Of a stretch of 64,000 bases of DNA, positions 34,217-43,019 are shown in pieces; within the stretch, counting starts at the first letter, position 1; each line of letters begins with the position of its first letter. Source of the DNA: Alphaproteobacteria bacterium (GTDB lineage Bacteria; Pseudomonadota; Alphaproteobacteria; Bin95); the NCBI GenBank assembly GCA_020638555.1, contig JACKII010000002.1, positions 744,001 through 808,000 of the forward strand. Reading direction: 5' to 3'. The notes below the pieces were generated by a model, which worked only from the letters and a program-made list of their open reading frames with translations, did no database searches and was not told where the DNA came from. The translations under genes and the position numbers were made by a program.

Positions 34217-34726
34217 ATGCAATTTCAAGAATCGACTGCCCCTATGGCAGCCTTGCCGCGGTTCGCGGCTCATCCGGCGGAACCCGCCGGCCTGTTCCTT
34301 TCCTTCGAGGATGTGGTGTCCGAGTGCGACGGCGGGGTTTCCGCCGCCGCCCGTCTGCGGCTGCTGCGGCTGTTTCAGGCCGTGGGCGGTGCCGTCGCCG
34401 TGTTCTCCGCGCACGGCCTGGGCGACCTCGACCGCGCGTTGGGCCTGCCCGACCTGCCGCTGATCGGCCGCAAGGGCGAAGAAGTGCGCCTGGGGCACGA
34501 CCTGCCGACCCTCCGTTCGAACGGGCTCCGCACCTTGCTGGCAGCGCCGCCCTTTGCCGACCGCCCCTTGTGGCTGTTCGGGCTGCAAGGCGCCGGCGAC
34601 GACCTGCTGGCGGCGGCGGCCCGCCAGGGCGGGGCATGCGCCAGCGGCGATGCGGCCCGGCTCGCGCTGGCCGGATGGCTGGACCGGTTCGCGCTGCCGA
34701 CGGTTGGCCGTTCCGCCCTGGCCTGA
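34217..34726 (+). CDS. Degenerate trehalose-phosphatase-like (HAD) protein
   Basis: This 169-residue protein looks like a shrunken OtsB-type HAD phosphatase. GLFLSFEDVV (25-34) aligns with the catalytic DFDGTL motif, but the DxD is replaced by S29-x-E31. AVFSAHGLGDLDRAL replaces the SGR motif II, and PLIGRKGEEVR matches the GxHGxExR segment. FGLQGAGDDLLAAA could correspond to the GDDxTDE motif, and the cap domain between them is missing. It is thus probably catalytically dead or altered. The start is ATG 34217. It lies 129 bp upstream of pgk on the same strand. Confidence 0.55.
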   Translation: MQFQESTAPMAALPRFAAHPAEPAGLFLSFEDVVSECDGGVSAAARLRLLRLFQAVGGAVAVFSAHGLGDLDRALGLPDLPLIGRKGEEVRLGHDLPTLRSNGLRTLLAAPPFADRPLWLFGLQGAGDDLLAAAARQGGACASGDAARLALAGWLDRFALPTVGRSALA

Positions 34727-34855
34727 GGCCGGATTTCGACCGCCGGCCTTCCCTCGTGCCGCGCCTTGCGGCGCTAGGCCCGCTTGCCCTCGGCCTGCCG
34801 GGGCGGCAAGACCGCCCGCAACACTCACCGACCTTGTTGCGGGGAACAGGACAAG

Positions 34856-36058
34856 ATGGCCGCCTTCAAAACCCTGGATGACTTCGACGTTGCCGGCAAA
34901 CGGGTGCTGGTGCGCCTGGATCTGAACGTGCCCATGGCCGACGGCCGGGTCACCGACCTGACCCGCATCGAACGCTCCGCCCCCACGGTGCGCGAGTTGA
35001 TGGGGAAGGGGGCGAAGGTCGTCGTCCTCGCCCATTTCGGCCGGCCCAAGGGCCAGCGCAATGCCGAACTGAGCCTAGCGCCGGTCGCCCAGGCGTTTGC
35101 CGAAGTGCTGGGGCGCCCGGTGGTGTTTGGTGAGGACTGCATCGGCGAGATCGCGGCCGCGGCCGTCAACGGGCTGGGCCATGGCGGCGTCGCCCTGCTG
35201 GAAAACCTGCGCTTCCACGCCGGCGAGGAAAAGAACGACCCGGCCTTCGTCCGGGCGCTGGCCAGCCTCGGTGACCTGTACGTGAATGACGCGTTTTCCA
35301 CCGCCCATCGCGCCCACGCCTCGACCGAGGGGCTGGCGCATGTGTTGCCCGCCGCGGCCGGCCGACTGATGCAGGCGGAGTTGGAGGCGCTGAACGCGGC
35401 GCTCGGCGACCCGGCGCGGCCGGTGGCGGCGCTGGTCGGCGGCGCCAAGGTCTCCACCAAGCTGGACGTGCTGAACAATCTGGTGGCCAAGGTCGACACG
35501 CTGATCATTGGCGGCGGCATGGCCAACACGTTCCTCCACGCCCAGGGCAAGCCGGTCGGCGCCAGCCTGTGCGAGAAAGACCTGGCGGATACGGCCAGGG
35601 CGATCCTGGAGAAAGCGAAGGCCTGCGGTTGCGCCATCGTCCTGCCGGTGGACGCCACCGTCGCGCGCGAGTTCAAGGCCGGGGCCGCGTGCGAGGTGGT
35701 GGCGGCCGACGCCTGCCCGGACGACGCCATGATCCTGGACATCGGCCCCGCCGCCATCGCCGACCTGGAGCGGCGTCTGGCCGAAACCCGCACCCTGGTC
35801 TGGAACGGCCCCATGGGCGCGTTCGAGATCGAGCCGTTCGACGCCGGCACCAACGCCGTCGCCCGTGCCGCCGCCGCGGCGACCCGCGCCGGCCGGATGG
35901 TGACCGTGGCCGGTGGCGGCGACACGGTCGCGGCACTGGCCAAGGCGGGGGTGGTCGATGATTTCACCTATATCTCGACCGCCGGCGGTGCGTTCCTGGA
36001 ATGGCTGGAAGGGCGGGAACTGCCGGGTGTGGCCGCCCTGGAACGGGAGGCGGAGTGA
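34856..36058 (+). CDS. pgk: Phosphoglycerate kinase
   Basis: Pgk transfers phosphate between 1,3-bisphosphoglycerate and ADP in glycolysis and gluconeogenesis. The 400-residue protein has the N-terminal substrate motif RVLVRLDLNVPMADG, the basic patch HFGRPKGQRN and AHRAHAST, the hinge VGGAKVSTKLDVL, and the C-terminal nucleotide motif VAGGGDTVAAL with TYISTAGGAFLEWLEG. ATG 34856 is preceded by GGGGAACAGG. Its stop overlaps the start of the YbaK-family gene (TGATG). Confidence 0.97.
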   Translation: MAAFKTLDDFDVAGKRVLVRLDLNVPMADGRVTDLTRIERSAPTVRELMGKGAKVVVLAHFGRPKGQRNAELSLAPVAQAFAEVLGRPVVFGEDCIGEIAAAAVNGLGHGGVALLENLRFHAGEEKNDPAFVRALASLGDLYVNDAFSTAHRAHASTEGLAHVLPAAAGRLMQAELEALNAALGDPARPVAALVGGAKVSTKLDVLNNLVAKVDTLIIGGGMANTFLHAQGKPVGASLCEKDLADTARAILEKAKACGCAIVLPVDATVAREFKAGAACEVVAADACPDDAMILDIGPAAIADLERRLAETRTLVWNGPMGAFEIEPFDAGTNAVARAAAAATRAGRMVTVAGGGDTVAALAKAGVVDDFTYISTAGGAFLEWLEGRELPGVAALEREAE

Positions 36059-36543
36059 TGGCGCTCGACAACGCGTCCGTGCAGCGGGTGCAGGCGGCAT
36101 TGCGCGATGCCGGCTCCGATGCGCAGGTGATCGCGCTGGCCGCGACCGCGCGCAGCGCCCAGGAAGCCGCCGACAGCGTCGGCTGCGACCTCGGCGCGAT
36201 CGTCAAGTCCCTGGTGTTCCAGGTGGGCGAGCAGCCGGTGATGGCGCTGGTGGCCGGCGACCGGCGCTGCAAGGAAAAGGCCCTGCCCGCGGCCCTCGGC
36301 CTGGAGGGCAAGGCGAAGCGCGCCAGTGCCGAGACCGTGCGGGACGCCACCGGCTTTGCCATTGGCGGCGTCGCCCCGGTGGGGCATCCGCAGGCGCTGC
36401 CGCTGGTGATCGACGCGAGCCTTTCCCGCTTCCCGACGATCTACGCCGCCGCCGGCCATCCGCACTGCGTGTTCGCCACCACGCCGGACGAGTTGCAGCG
36501 CCTGACCGGTGGTGTCGTCAGCGAGGCCATCGCAAGCGCCTGA
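36058..36543 (+). CDS. YbaK/EbsC-type aminoacyl-tRNA deacylase
   Basis: This 161-residue protein belongs to the YbaK/ProX family, which clears misacylated tRNAs in trans. Typical segments are AQEAADSVGCDLGAIVKSLVF, with the conserved Lys of the KSL motif, VAGDRRCKEKALPAALG, and GGVAPVGHP followed by HPHCVFATTPDELQRLTGG. Its ATG overlaps the pgk stop, an arrangement that points to coupled translation rather than a functional link. The exact tRNA substrate (Ala-, Ser- or Cys-tRNAPro) cannot be told. Confidence 0.87.
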   Translation: MALDNASVQRVQAALRDAGSDAQVIALAATARSAQEAADSVGCDLGAIVKSLVFQVGEQPVMALVAGDRRCKEKALPAALGLEGKAKRASAETVRDATGFAIGGVAPVGHPQALPLVIDASLSRFPTIYAAAGHPHCVFATTPDELQRLTGGVVSEAIASA

Positions 36544-36607
36544 CAGCGCCGGTCCGGGGCGCTATCCTCTGCGGCAGACAAATTTCTGCGAACGAGGAAA
36601 CCCGCCC

Positions 36608-37162
36608 ATGGCCGCCCGCGTGCCCTATCTCAATGCCGAGGACCTGTCGGACGCCGACAAGGACCTGTTGAAGCGCCCGATCTGGCTGACCCGCGCGCTG
36701 GTCAACAGCCCCGGCACGGCCCGCGCCTTCCATGTGCTGGGCAACCACATCCGCTATGGCATGACGCTGGACATGCGCCTGCGCGAGCTGGCGATTCTCC
36801 AGGTGGGCTGGCTCGCCCGCTCGCCGTTCGAGTGGAGCCATCATGTCAAGCTCGGCATGGATTTCGGTGTCTCGAAGGAAGACATCGAGGGGCTGATTGC
36901 GGAGACCGAGGGGCGTGACAGCGATCTGGGCGCGCTGGAGAAGAAAATCCTGCGCGCCGCCCGCGAGATGACCGAGAATGTCGAAATGCCGGAACCCCTG
37001 TTCCGGGAGTTACAGGCCGAACTGGGCAACGAGCAGATGGTCGACCTGGTGGTTGCCATCTCCACCTACTGCGCAGTGGTCCGCATCCTGGCCTCGCTCG
37101 CCATCGAGGTGGAGCCGGAATACCAGCCCTATCTCGACATGTTCCCGCTGCCGGCGAATTAA
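36608..37162 (+). CDS. Carboxymuconolactone decarboxylase family protein
   Basis: This 184-residue all-helical protein of the CMD/AhpD-like family has LDMRLRELAILQVGWLARSPFEWSHHVKLG, in which the usual CxxC of AhpD is replaced by the E-W-x-H-H decarboxylase-type pattern. It is therefore unlikely to be a peroxidase. ATG 36608 follows GAGGAAA. It is 25 bp upstream of an SDR gene in the same direction, so the two probably serve one catabolic route of unknown substrate. Confidence 0.82.
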   Translation: MAARVPYLNAEDLSDADKDLLKRPIWLTRALVNSPGTARAFHVLGNHIRYGMTLDMRLRELAILQVGWLARSPFEWSHHVKLGMDFGVSKEDIEGLIAETEGRDSDLGALEKKILRAAREMTENVEMPEPLFRELQAELGNEQMVDLVVAISTYCAVVRILASLAIEVEPEYQPYLDMFPLPAN

Positions 37163-37187
37163 CGTCAGAACCGAAGGAAACACCCCT

Positions 37188-37988
37188 ATGCGTCTGAAAG
37201 ACAAAATCGCCATCGTCGTCGGTGCCGGCCAGTCGCCGGGCGAAGGCGTTGGCAATGGCCGCGCCACCGCCCAGGTGTTCGCCCGCGAGGGCGCCACCGT
37301 CGCCTGTATCGACCTGCAGCAGGAGCGCGCCGAGGAAACGGCGGAGATCATCCGCAGCGAAGGCGGCAAGGCCCTGGCGCTCGGCGCCGACATCACCCAT
37401 GAGGAGTCGATCAAGGCCGCGGTTCAGGCCGTCGCCGCCGAGTGCGGTCGCATCGACGTGCTGCACAACAATGTCGGCGTCTCCATCGCCGGCGGCGACA
37501 AGCCGTTGGAAGACCTGACGGAGGCGGATTTCGACCGCTGCAACGCCATCAACCTGCGCGGCATGATCATGACCTGCAAGCATGTGGTGCCGGTGATGCG
37601 GGCGCAGAAATCGGGCGCCATCGTCAACATCTCGTCGATGGCGGTGCGCTCGCGCTATCCGCTGGTGGTCTACAAGACCTCGAAGGCCGGCGTGGTCGCG
37701 CTGACCGAGCAACTGGCCTACACCAATGCCGACGCCGGCATCCGCGCCAATGTCATCCTGCCGGGCCTGATGGACACGCCGATGGCGGTCGACACCCGCG
37801 CGCGCGAATGGGGCAAGACGCGGCAGGAAATCGTCGACATGCGCGACGCGCAGGTGCCGCTCGGCGGCAAGATGGGCACCGGCTGGGATGTCGCCTATGC
37901 CGCCCTGTTCCTCGCCAGCGAGGAGGCGAAGTTCATCACCGGCGTGACGCTGCCGGTGGATGGCGGCGCCAATATCTGGGTCCGGTAG
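37188..37988 (+). CDS. Short-chain dehydrogenase/reductase
   Basis: This 266-residue classical SDR oxidoreductase has a cofactor loop (IVVGAGQSPGEGVGNGRA) longer than the usual TGxxxGIG. It keeps NNVG after beta-4, the catalytic Ser in VNISSMAV, and YKTSK with Tyr and Lys. Asp in VACIDLQQ favours NAD(H). AAGGAAA precedes ATG 37188. It forms a pair with the carboxymuconolactone-decarboxylase-family gene. The substrate is unknown. Confidence 0.88.
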   Translation: MRLKDKIAIVVGAGQSPGEGVGNGRATAQVFAREGATVACIDLQQERAEETAEIIRSEGGKALALGADITHEESIKAAVQAVAAECGRIDVLHNNVGVSIAGGDKPLEDLTEADFDRCNAINLRGMIMTCKHVVPVMRAQKSGAIVNISSMAVRSRYPLVVYKTSKAGVVALTEQLAYTNADAGIRANVILPGLMDTPMAVDTRAREWGKTRQEIVDMRDAQVPLGGKMGTGWDVAYAALFLASEEAKFITGVTLPVDGGANIWVR

Positions 37989-38004
37989 GGCGGCTGACGA
38001 CGGC

Positions 38005-38212
38005 GCATCTCGGCCGGAGGCCCCGGATCGCGCTCTCGCGCGTCCGGGGAAGCCGGGTTGAGGGGCGCCGAGGCGATGGGCGTCGGGCACAGAGACAGCG
38101 GTCACGAAGAAAGCTGGCTTCCCCGGAACGGCGCCAGCCGTATCCGGGGTCTCTTATGAGTGTGCATCTCGGCCGGAGACCCCGGATCACGCTGTCGCGC
38201 GTCCGGGGACGC
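38005..38212. repeat. Mosaic palindromic repeat cluster (three alternating units)
   Basis: Two direct 49-bp copies (38005-38053, 38164-38212) begin GCATCTCGGCCGGAG and contain CCCCGGAT with GTCCGGGG as inverted arms. A third, inverted unit lies between them (about 38117-38153). The alternating orientation is like BIME/REP clusters. It fills the gap between the convergent SDR and acyl-CoA dehydrogenase genes. Confidence 0.78.
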
Positions 38213-38228
38213 TGGATCACCGCGCGCG

Positions 38229-39488
38229 TCAGCCCAGGTCGGCGCTGAGCTTGTAGGAGTGCGGCATCGCCGGCGGCATGCCTTCCTTCTCGTGCGCGCG
38301 CACGACCGAGCGCGCAATGGTGCGCAGGTGCACCTCGTCCGGGCCGTCGATGAATTGCAGCGCCCGGCCCCAGGTCCAGAGATAGGAAATCGGCGTGTCC
38401 GGCGTCAGGCCCATGGCGCCGAACACCTGCATCGCCCGGTTCGTCACCGTGGTTTGCAGGCGCGCCGCCACCACCTTGATCGCCGAGACGGCGTTGCGGG
38501 CGGCGCGGTTGCCCTCCTGGTCGATCAGCCAGGCGGTTTGCAGGCAGAGCAGGCGGGCCTGGTCGATCTCGATCCGGCTGAGCGCCACCTGCTCGCGCAC
38601 ATTGTCATGGTCGATGGTGCGCTTGCCGAAGGTGGTGCGGTTCAGGCCGCGGTCCAGCATCAGCGACAGCGCCACCTCGCACTGACCGATGGTGCGCATG
38701 CAGTGGTGGATGCGGCCCGGCCCCAGGCGCGCCTGGGCGATCATGAAGCCGTCGCCTTCCTCCGCCAGCAGGTTCGAGGCCGGCACACGCACATTGTCGA
38801 ACACCACCTCGCAATGGCCTTCCGGCGAGATGTGGTGCATTACCGGAATGTTGCGCACGATCTTCACGCCGGGCGTGTTCGGCGGCACGATGATCTGCGA
38901 TTGCTGGCGGTGAGTCGGCGCGTCCGGGTCGGTCTTGCCCATGACGATCATCACGCCCAGTTGCGGGTGCGAGGCGTTGGTGATGAACCATTTGCGGCCG
39001 TTGATGACGTATTCGTTGCCGACCTTCTCGATCCGGGTCTGCACGTTGGTCGCGTCGGAGGAGGCGACCTCCGGCTCGGTCATGCAGAAGGCGGAGCGGA
39101 TCTGGCCGTTCAGCAACGGCGTCAGATACTGGGCTTTCTGCTCCGGCGTGCCGAACATATGGAAGACTTCCATATTGCCGGTGTCGGGCGCGTTGCAGTT
39201 GAACATTTCCGGCGACCAGTAGATCCGGCCCATGATCTCGGCCAGCGGCGCGTATTCCAGGTTGGAGCAGCGGGTGCCCGGCATGTCCTCCGGCAGCGAG
39301 GGCAGGAACATGTTCCACAGGCCCTCGGCCTTGGCCTTGGCCTTGATGTCCTCGCAGAAGGGCGGCGGAAAGGTGCCGGCTTCGGTCAGTTCGTGCCATT
39401 CCCGGTCCCGCGGCGCGATCTCGCGCTCCATGAACTGGGTGAGCTGCTCCTGCAGGGCTTTGACTTTGTCCGAATAGGCGAAATCCAT
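38229..39488 (-). CDS. Acyl-CoA dehydrogenase, ACAD10/11-like
   Basis: This 419-residue FAD-dependent dehydrogenase has FCMTEPEVASSDATNVQTRIE in place of the usual TEPGSGSD, VINGRKWFITNASHP, a long RLGPGRIHHCMRTIGQCE helix and the C-terminal QFIDGPDEVHLRTIAR. TEPEVASSDATN and DGPDEVH characterise the ACAD10/11-type group rather than the straight-chain enzymes, and members of that group are linked to 4-hydroxy or branched acyl-CoAs. The gene stands alone between a repeat cluster and an efflux pump gene. Confidence 0.9.
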   Translation of the reverse strand: MDFAYSDKVKALQEQLTQFMEREIAPRDREWHELTEAGTFPPPFCEDIKAKAKAEGLWNMFLPSLPEDMPGTRCSNLEYAPLAEIMGRIYWSPEMFNCNAPDTGNMEVFHMFGTPEQKAQYLTPLLNGQIRSAFCMTEPEVASSDATNVQTRIEKVGNEYVINGRKWFITNASHPQLGVMIVMGKTDPDAPTHRQQSQIIVPPNTPGVKIVRNIPVMHHISPEGHCEVVFDNVRVPASNLLAEEGDGFMIAQARLGPGRIHHCMRTIGQCEVALSLMLDRGLNRTTFGKRTIDHDNVREQVALSRIEIDQARLLCLQTAWLIDQEGNRAARNAVSAIKVVAARLQTTVTNRAMQVFGAMGLTPDTPISYLWTWGRALQFIDGPDEVHLRTIARSVVRAHEKEGMPPAMPHSYKLSADLG

Positions 39489-39567
39489 CGGAGGGCGTCC
39501 TCAATCGTGGTCGGTCTTGACAATCGCGGCGATGGTGCGCCGCCGGGGCGGCTCTGGCAACGGCCCG

Positions 39568-40758
39568 TTAGGTCGCGCGCGGCGGATAGAGGCGGAAAAA
39601 CAGCGCCGGCAGAACCGCAAAGCCGCCAATGGCAAGCGACGACGGCAACAGTGTAATCGCGCCGGTGGCAAAGACGGCGGCGACCAGGCCCGCCAGCACG
39701 CCGCCGCCCATCTGCAGGAAGCCCAGCAGCGCGGAAGCCGCGCCGGCGCGATCCCGGAACGGCGCCATCGCGCCGGTGACGCTGTTGGGGCGCATCAGGC
39801 CGGTGCCGTGCATGATGACGGCCATGGGCAGCACCAGCGTCAGGGCATGCTGGATGCCGGCGGCCGCGCCCGCCACCATCAACACGCCGCCGACGGCGCT
39901 GACCGTCGTGCCGAGCCGCACCATCTGCGTGGCCGACCGGGTGCGCGACAGCCGGGCGGAGAGGCTGGCGCCGGTGATGAAGCCGATCATAACCATGGCG
40001 AAGAACACGCCGAACATCGCCGGCGGATAGCCGAACTGGCCGATCAGCACGAAGGGCGCGGCCGGGATGAACGAAAACAGCGCGCCGCTCGCCAGCATGG
40101 AGGGCAGGGCGAAGCTGAGGAAGGTGCGGTTGCCCACCATCTCCCCGTAATTGAAGGCGATGCGCCCGAACCGCATGGCCCGCGGGTCGCGCGCCGGCAG
40201 CGTCTCGCCCAGCAGCACCAGAACGAGCGCCAGCATGATGGCGCCGGTCAGCGCCAGGGTGAAAAAGACCGCGGTCCAGTCGAACCAGGTCAGCAGCGCA
40301 CCGCCGATCATCGGTGCCGCAATCGGCGCGACGCCCATTCCGGCGGTGACGATGGACATGGCCCGTTGCGCCGCCTTGCCGTCATAAATGTCGGCGACGA
40401 TGGCACGGGCCACCACCGGCGCGGCACAGGCCGCCACGCCCTGTACGAAGCGGGCAGGCAGCAGCACCGCCAGGCTGTCCGCCTGCATGCAGACCACGCC
40501 CATGGCGCCATAGACCGCCAGGCCCGCCAGCAGCACCGGCCGCCGGCCGATCCGGTCCGAGGTCGGGCCCAACAGCAATTGGGCGATGGCGAAACCGGCC
40601 AGAAACACGCCGACGACCAATTGCGCCCGCGCTTCCGGCACGTTGAAATCGGCCGCCAGCGCGGGCAGGCCCGCCAGCGGCATGTCGATGGACAGGGGCG
40701 TGATGCCCGTCAGACCGGTCAACAGGATGATAACGGCAAGGCTCTCTTTCCGCAGCAC
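39568..40758 (-). CDS. Bcr/CflA family drug efflux MFS transporter
   Basis: This 396-residue 12-segment MFS protein has the Bcr/CflA subgroup signature: TPLSIDMPLAGLPALAADF in segment 1, QLVVGVFLAGFAIAQLLLGPTSDRIGRRPVLL (motif A) and RFVQGVAACAAPVVARAIVADIYDG (motif C region). Members export drugs such as bicyclomycin or chloramphenicol. No regulator gene is adjacent. It is divergent from the TPR gene, separated by 69 bp. Confidence 0.92.
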   Translation of the reverse strand: MLRKESLAVIILLTGLTGITPLSIDMPLAGLPALAADFNVPEARAQLVVGVFLAGFAIAQLLLGPTSDRIGRRPVLLAGLAVYGAMGVVCMQADSLAVLLPARFVQGVAACAAPVVARAIVADIYDGKAAQRAMSIVTAGMGVAPIAAPMIGGALLTWFDWTAVFFTLALTGAIMLALVLVLLGETLPARDPRAMRFGRIAFNYGEMVGNRTFLSFALPSMLASGALFSFIPAAPFVLIGQFGYPPAMFGVFFAMVMIGFITGASLSARLSRTRSATQMVRLGTTVSAVGGVLMVAGAAAGIQHALTLVLPMAVIMHGTGLMRPNSVTGAMAPFRDRAGAASALLGFLQMGGGVLAGLVAAVFATGAITLLPSSLAIGGFAVLPALFFRLYPPRAT

Positions 40759-40827
40759 GGCGGTAAAATCCTTCTAATCCAACGCGGAATGGTGGGAAAA
40801 CCGGGAGGGAGGCGATAACATTATGGC

Positions 40828-41412
40828 ATGTGGCTGTCTGATGCTTCCTTTTCAGGGGTTCGCGGTGCTTTGGCCGCACTGGTGCTGCTGTCGGCCATGC
40901 CGGTCGGGTCTGCCGCGCGCGCCGACCAGACCGACCCGGCCCTGGACGGCCTGTTTGCCATTTTGCAGACCACGGCCGATCCGGCGGTGGCGAGCGCGGC
41001 GGACCGGGAAATCTGGTGGCGCTGGACCGAATCCGGCGATGATGCCATCGATCGGCTGATGCAGATGGGGCTCTTGGCCATGCAGGGCGGCCGGCTGGCC
41101 GCGGCGGAAGAGGTGTTTGGCGAGGTCGTTGCCCTGCGTCCCGACTTTGCCGAGGCGTGGAACAAGCGGGCGACGGTCCGCTATTTCGCCGGTAACCTCG
41201 ACGGCTCGATGGCCGATTGCGCGCAGGTGCTGGCGTTGGAAGGACGACACTATGGAGCAATGTCGGGCATGGGGCTGATCCTGATGGCCAAAGGCAACAA
41301 GCGGGACGCGCTGGAATGGTTCGAGCGCGCCCTGGCGGTCAATCCGCACATGGTCGGTGCGCGCCTCCATGCAGAGGCGTTGCGCAAACACCTGGAAGGC
41401 GAACCGATCTGA
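40828..41412 (+). CDS. TPR-repeat protein, probably exported
   Basis: The 194-residue protein has an N-terminal hydrophobic segment (ALAALVLLSAMPVGSAARA) that looks like a signal peptide. It is followed by two or three tetratricopeptide repeats: GGRLAAAEEVFGEVVALRPDFAEAW, AGNLDGSMADCAQVLALEGRHY and GNKRDALEWFERALAVNPHMVGA. TPRs bind partner proteins. The start is uncertain because the nearest ribosome-site-like sequence (GGGAGGGAGG) lies unusually far upstream of ATG 40828. The next gene begins 42 bp downstream. Confidence 0.75.
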   Translation: MWLSDASFSGVRGALAALVLLSAMPVGSAARADQTDPALDGLFAILQTTADPAVASAADREIWWRWTESGDDAIDRLMQMGLLAMQGGRLAAAEEVFGEVVALRPDFAEAWNKRATVRYFAGNLDGSMADCAQVLALEGRHYGAMSGMGLILMAKGNKRDALEWFERALAVNPHMVGARLHAEALRKHLEGEPI

Positions 41413-41454
41413 CCCCCGCAATCCGAATTGCTTGACGAACCGCCAGACCTGGCG

Positions 41455-42363
41455 ATGTGGAGGCCCCCTTTGACCCGACCGGAAGCATACGGCTTCCAAT
41501 CCGGTTATGCGCCCGTGGGCGACGTGCGGCTGCATTATGCCCGCACCGGAAATGGACCCCCGTTGATCCTGCTGCACGGCTGGCCGGAATTCTGGCTGAC
41601 CTGGCGCAGGCTCATGCCGTTGCTGGCCGACCGGTTCGACCTGATCGCACCGGACCTGCGCGGCTTCGGCGCCAGCGACAAGCCGACTTTCGGCCCCTCC
41701 CGCACCCAGACGGCGGATGTGATGGCCCGGGATATTCTGGGCCTGATGGATGCGCTCGGCATCCGGCGCGCCGGGCTGGTCGGCCACGATGTCGGCGCCA
41801 TGGTGATGCAGGCGGCGGCCTTGCAGGCGCCGAACCGGATCAGCGGCCTGTTCTTCTTCAACTGCCCCTATCCCGGCATCGGCCAGCGCTGGTATGCGCC
41901 CGAGCAGGTGAAGGAGGTCTGGTATCAGAACTTTCAGCAACTGCCCTGGGCCGCCCGTATGGTGGGGGAAAGCCGGCAGAGTTGCGCGCTCTATTTCCGC
42001 CATTTCCTGACCCACTGGGCCGGCCGCATCGACGCGTTCGACGAGGATTTCGAGGCCTGGGTCGACAATTTCATGCAGCCGGGCAACATCCAGGGCGGGT
42101 TCAACTGGTATCTGTCGGTGGCGGCAACGCGCCTGGCCATTGCCCGGGGCGAGCTGCCGCCGCAACCGCCCATCGACCTGCCGACCGGCGTGCTCTGGGG
42201 GCGGCTCGATCCGGTGCTGCGGGTGGAGTGGGCGGACCGCATGCCGGAGTTCTTTCCCCGGGTCGAAATGGCCGTCTGTGAGAGTGCCGGCCATTTCGTG
42301 CATTACGAAGCGCCACAGGAAGCCGCCGCCGCCGTGGGGGCCCTGTTCGAACGCGTCTCCTGA
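41455..42363 (+). CDS. Alpha/beta hydrolase, epoxide hydrolase/haloalkanoate dehalogenase type
   Basis: This 302-residue alpha/beta hydrolase has the oxyanion-hole motif HGWPE (41-45), the nucleophile Asp112 in GLVGHDVGAM and His280 in SAGHFVHYEAP. An Asp nucleophile with HGWPE is typical of epoxide hydrolases and fluoroacetate dehalogenases rather than esterases. RGFGASDKP is also conserved. ATG 41455 is chosen; a TTG 27 bp upstream is possible. It may be co-transcribed with the TPR gene. The substrate is unknown. Confidence 0.83.
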   Translation: MWRPPLTRPEAYGFQSGYAPVGDVRLHYARTGNGPPLILLHGWPEFWLTWRRLMPLLADRFDLIAPDLRGFGASDKPTFGPSRTQTADVMARDILGLMDALGIRRAGLVGHDVGAMVMQAAALQAPNRISGLFFFNCPYPGIGQRWYAPEQVKEVWYQNFQQLPWAARMVGESRQSCALYFRHFLTHWAGRIDAFDEDFEAWVDNFMQPGNIQGGFNWYLSVAATRLAIARGELPPQPPIDLPTGVLWGRLDPVLRVEWADRMPEFFPRVEMAVCESAGHFVHYEAPQEAAAAVGALFERVS

Positions 42364-42451
42364 GACCAGGGCGGCGGCGCTCTTCCCCCTCGGGCCGACC
42401 CGCGCAAATCCGTCCGAACGGAGACGGCGTCAGAATTCTTTTCCCACTGGC

Positions 42452-43012
42452 TCACGATCCCAATCGCGCGCTCGAACAGCGCCAGACAGTCCGTGTCCTG
42501 TGAGACGACAGGATTTGGGCTGGCGCGGGAGATGAGGGCAACCGGCAAAGTGTGCTTGTCCGGTCGACCGAACAGCGCCAGCCTCCGCGACCCCGGTTGG
42601 CGAAAGGCACCGCATAGCTGCCGGCAAAACAGCCGCCGTCAAGGGCGCAATCGCCGATGGCGACCACCCATTTGGGCGCGGGCATGGCGTTGTAGGTCCG
42701 CTGCAAGGCCTCGCGCATGTTTTTGGTGACGGGGCCCGTCACCATCAGCACGTCGGCATGGCGCGGCGAGGCGACGAAGCGCAGGCCGAAGCGTTCGATA
42801 TCGTAATAGGCGTTGTTGAGCGCGTGGATTTCCAGCTCGCAGCCATTGCAGGAGCCGGCATCGACCTCGCGGATCGACAGGCTGCGGCCCAGGCTCTTGC
42901 GCGCCTGCCGCCCCAGCGCTTCGGCCAGTTCGGTCAGGGCCGCGTCGTCCACTGTCGGCGGCGCTTCGGTGAGGGGCCGCTTGATCAAGCTTTCGAACAG
43001 GAGCTTGCGCAT
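42452..43012 (-). pseudogene. hyfI: hyfI-like small subunit (NuoB family), frame-disrupted at the C-terminus
   Basis: Residues 1 to about 135 match HyfI/NuoB-like [4Fe-4S] subunits: GSCNGCELEIHALNN (Cys55, Cys58) and VAIGDCALDGGCFAGSYAV (Cys122). After GSYAV the reading frame departs from the family. The expected final GCPPxP iron-sulfur ligand appears only in the neighbouring frame (GCPHLPRQP), and family-like residues (LALFERAIG) then appear in a third frame, so at least two frame changes are implied. As read, cluster N2 would lack its fourth ligand. Either the gene is decayed or the sequence has indel errors. It is the last gene of the hyf-like operon. Confidence 0.65.
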
Positions 43013-43019
43013 CTCAGAC

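Noticed and set aside
38005..38212. CRISPR array from the repeated 49-bp units
   Set aside because: Only two direct copies, separated by about 110 bp that contains an inverted copy, with internal palindromes and no cas genes; this fits a REP/BIME cluster instead.
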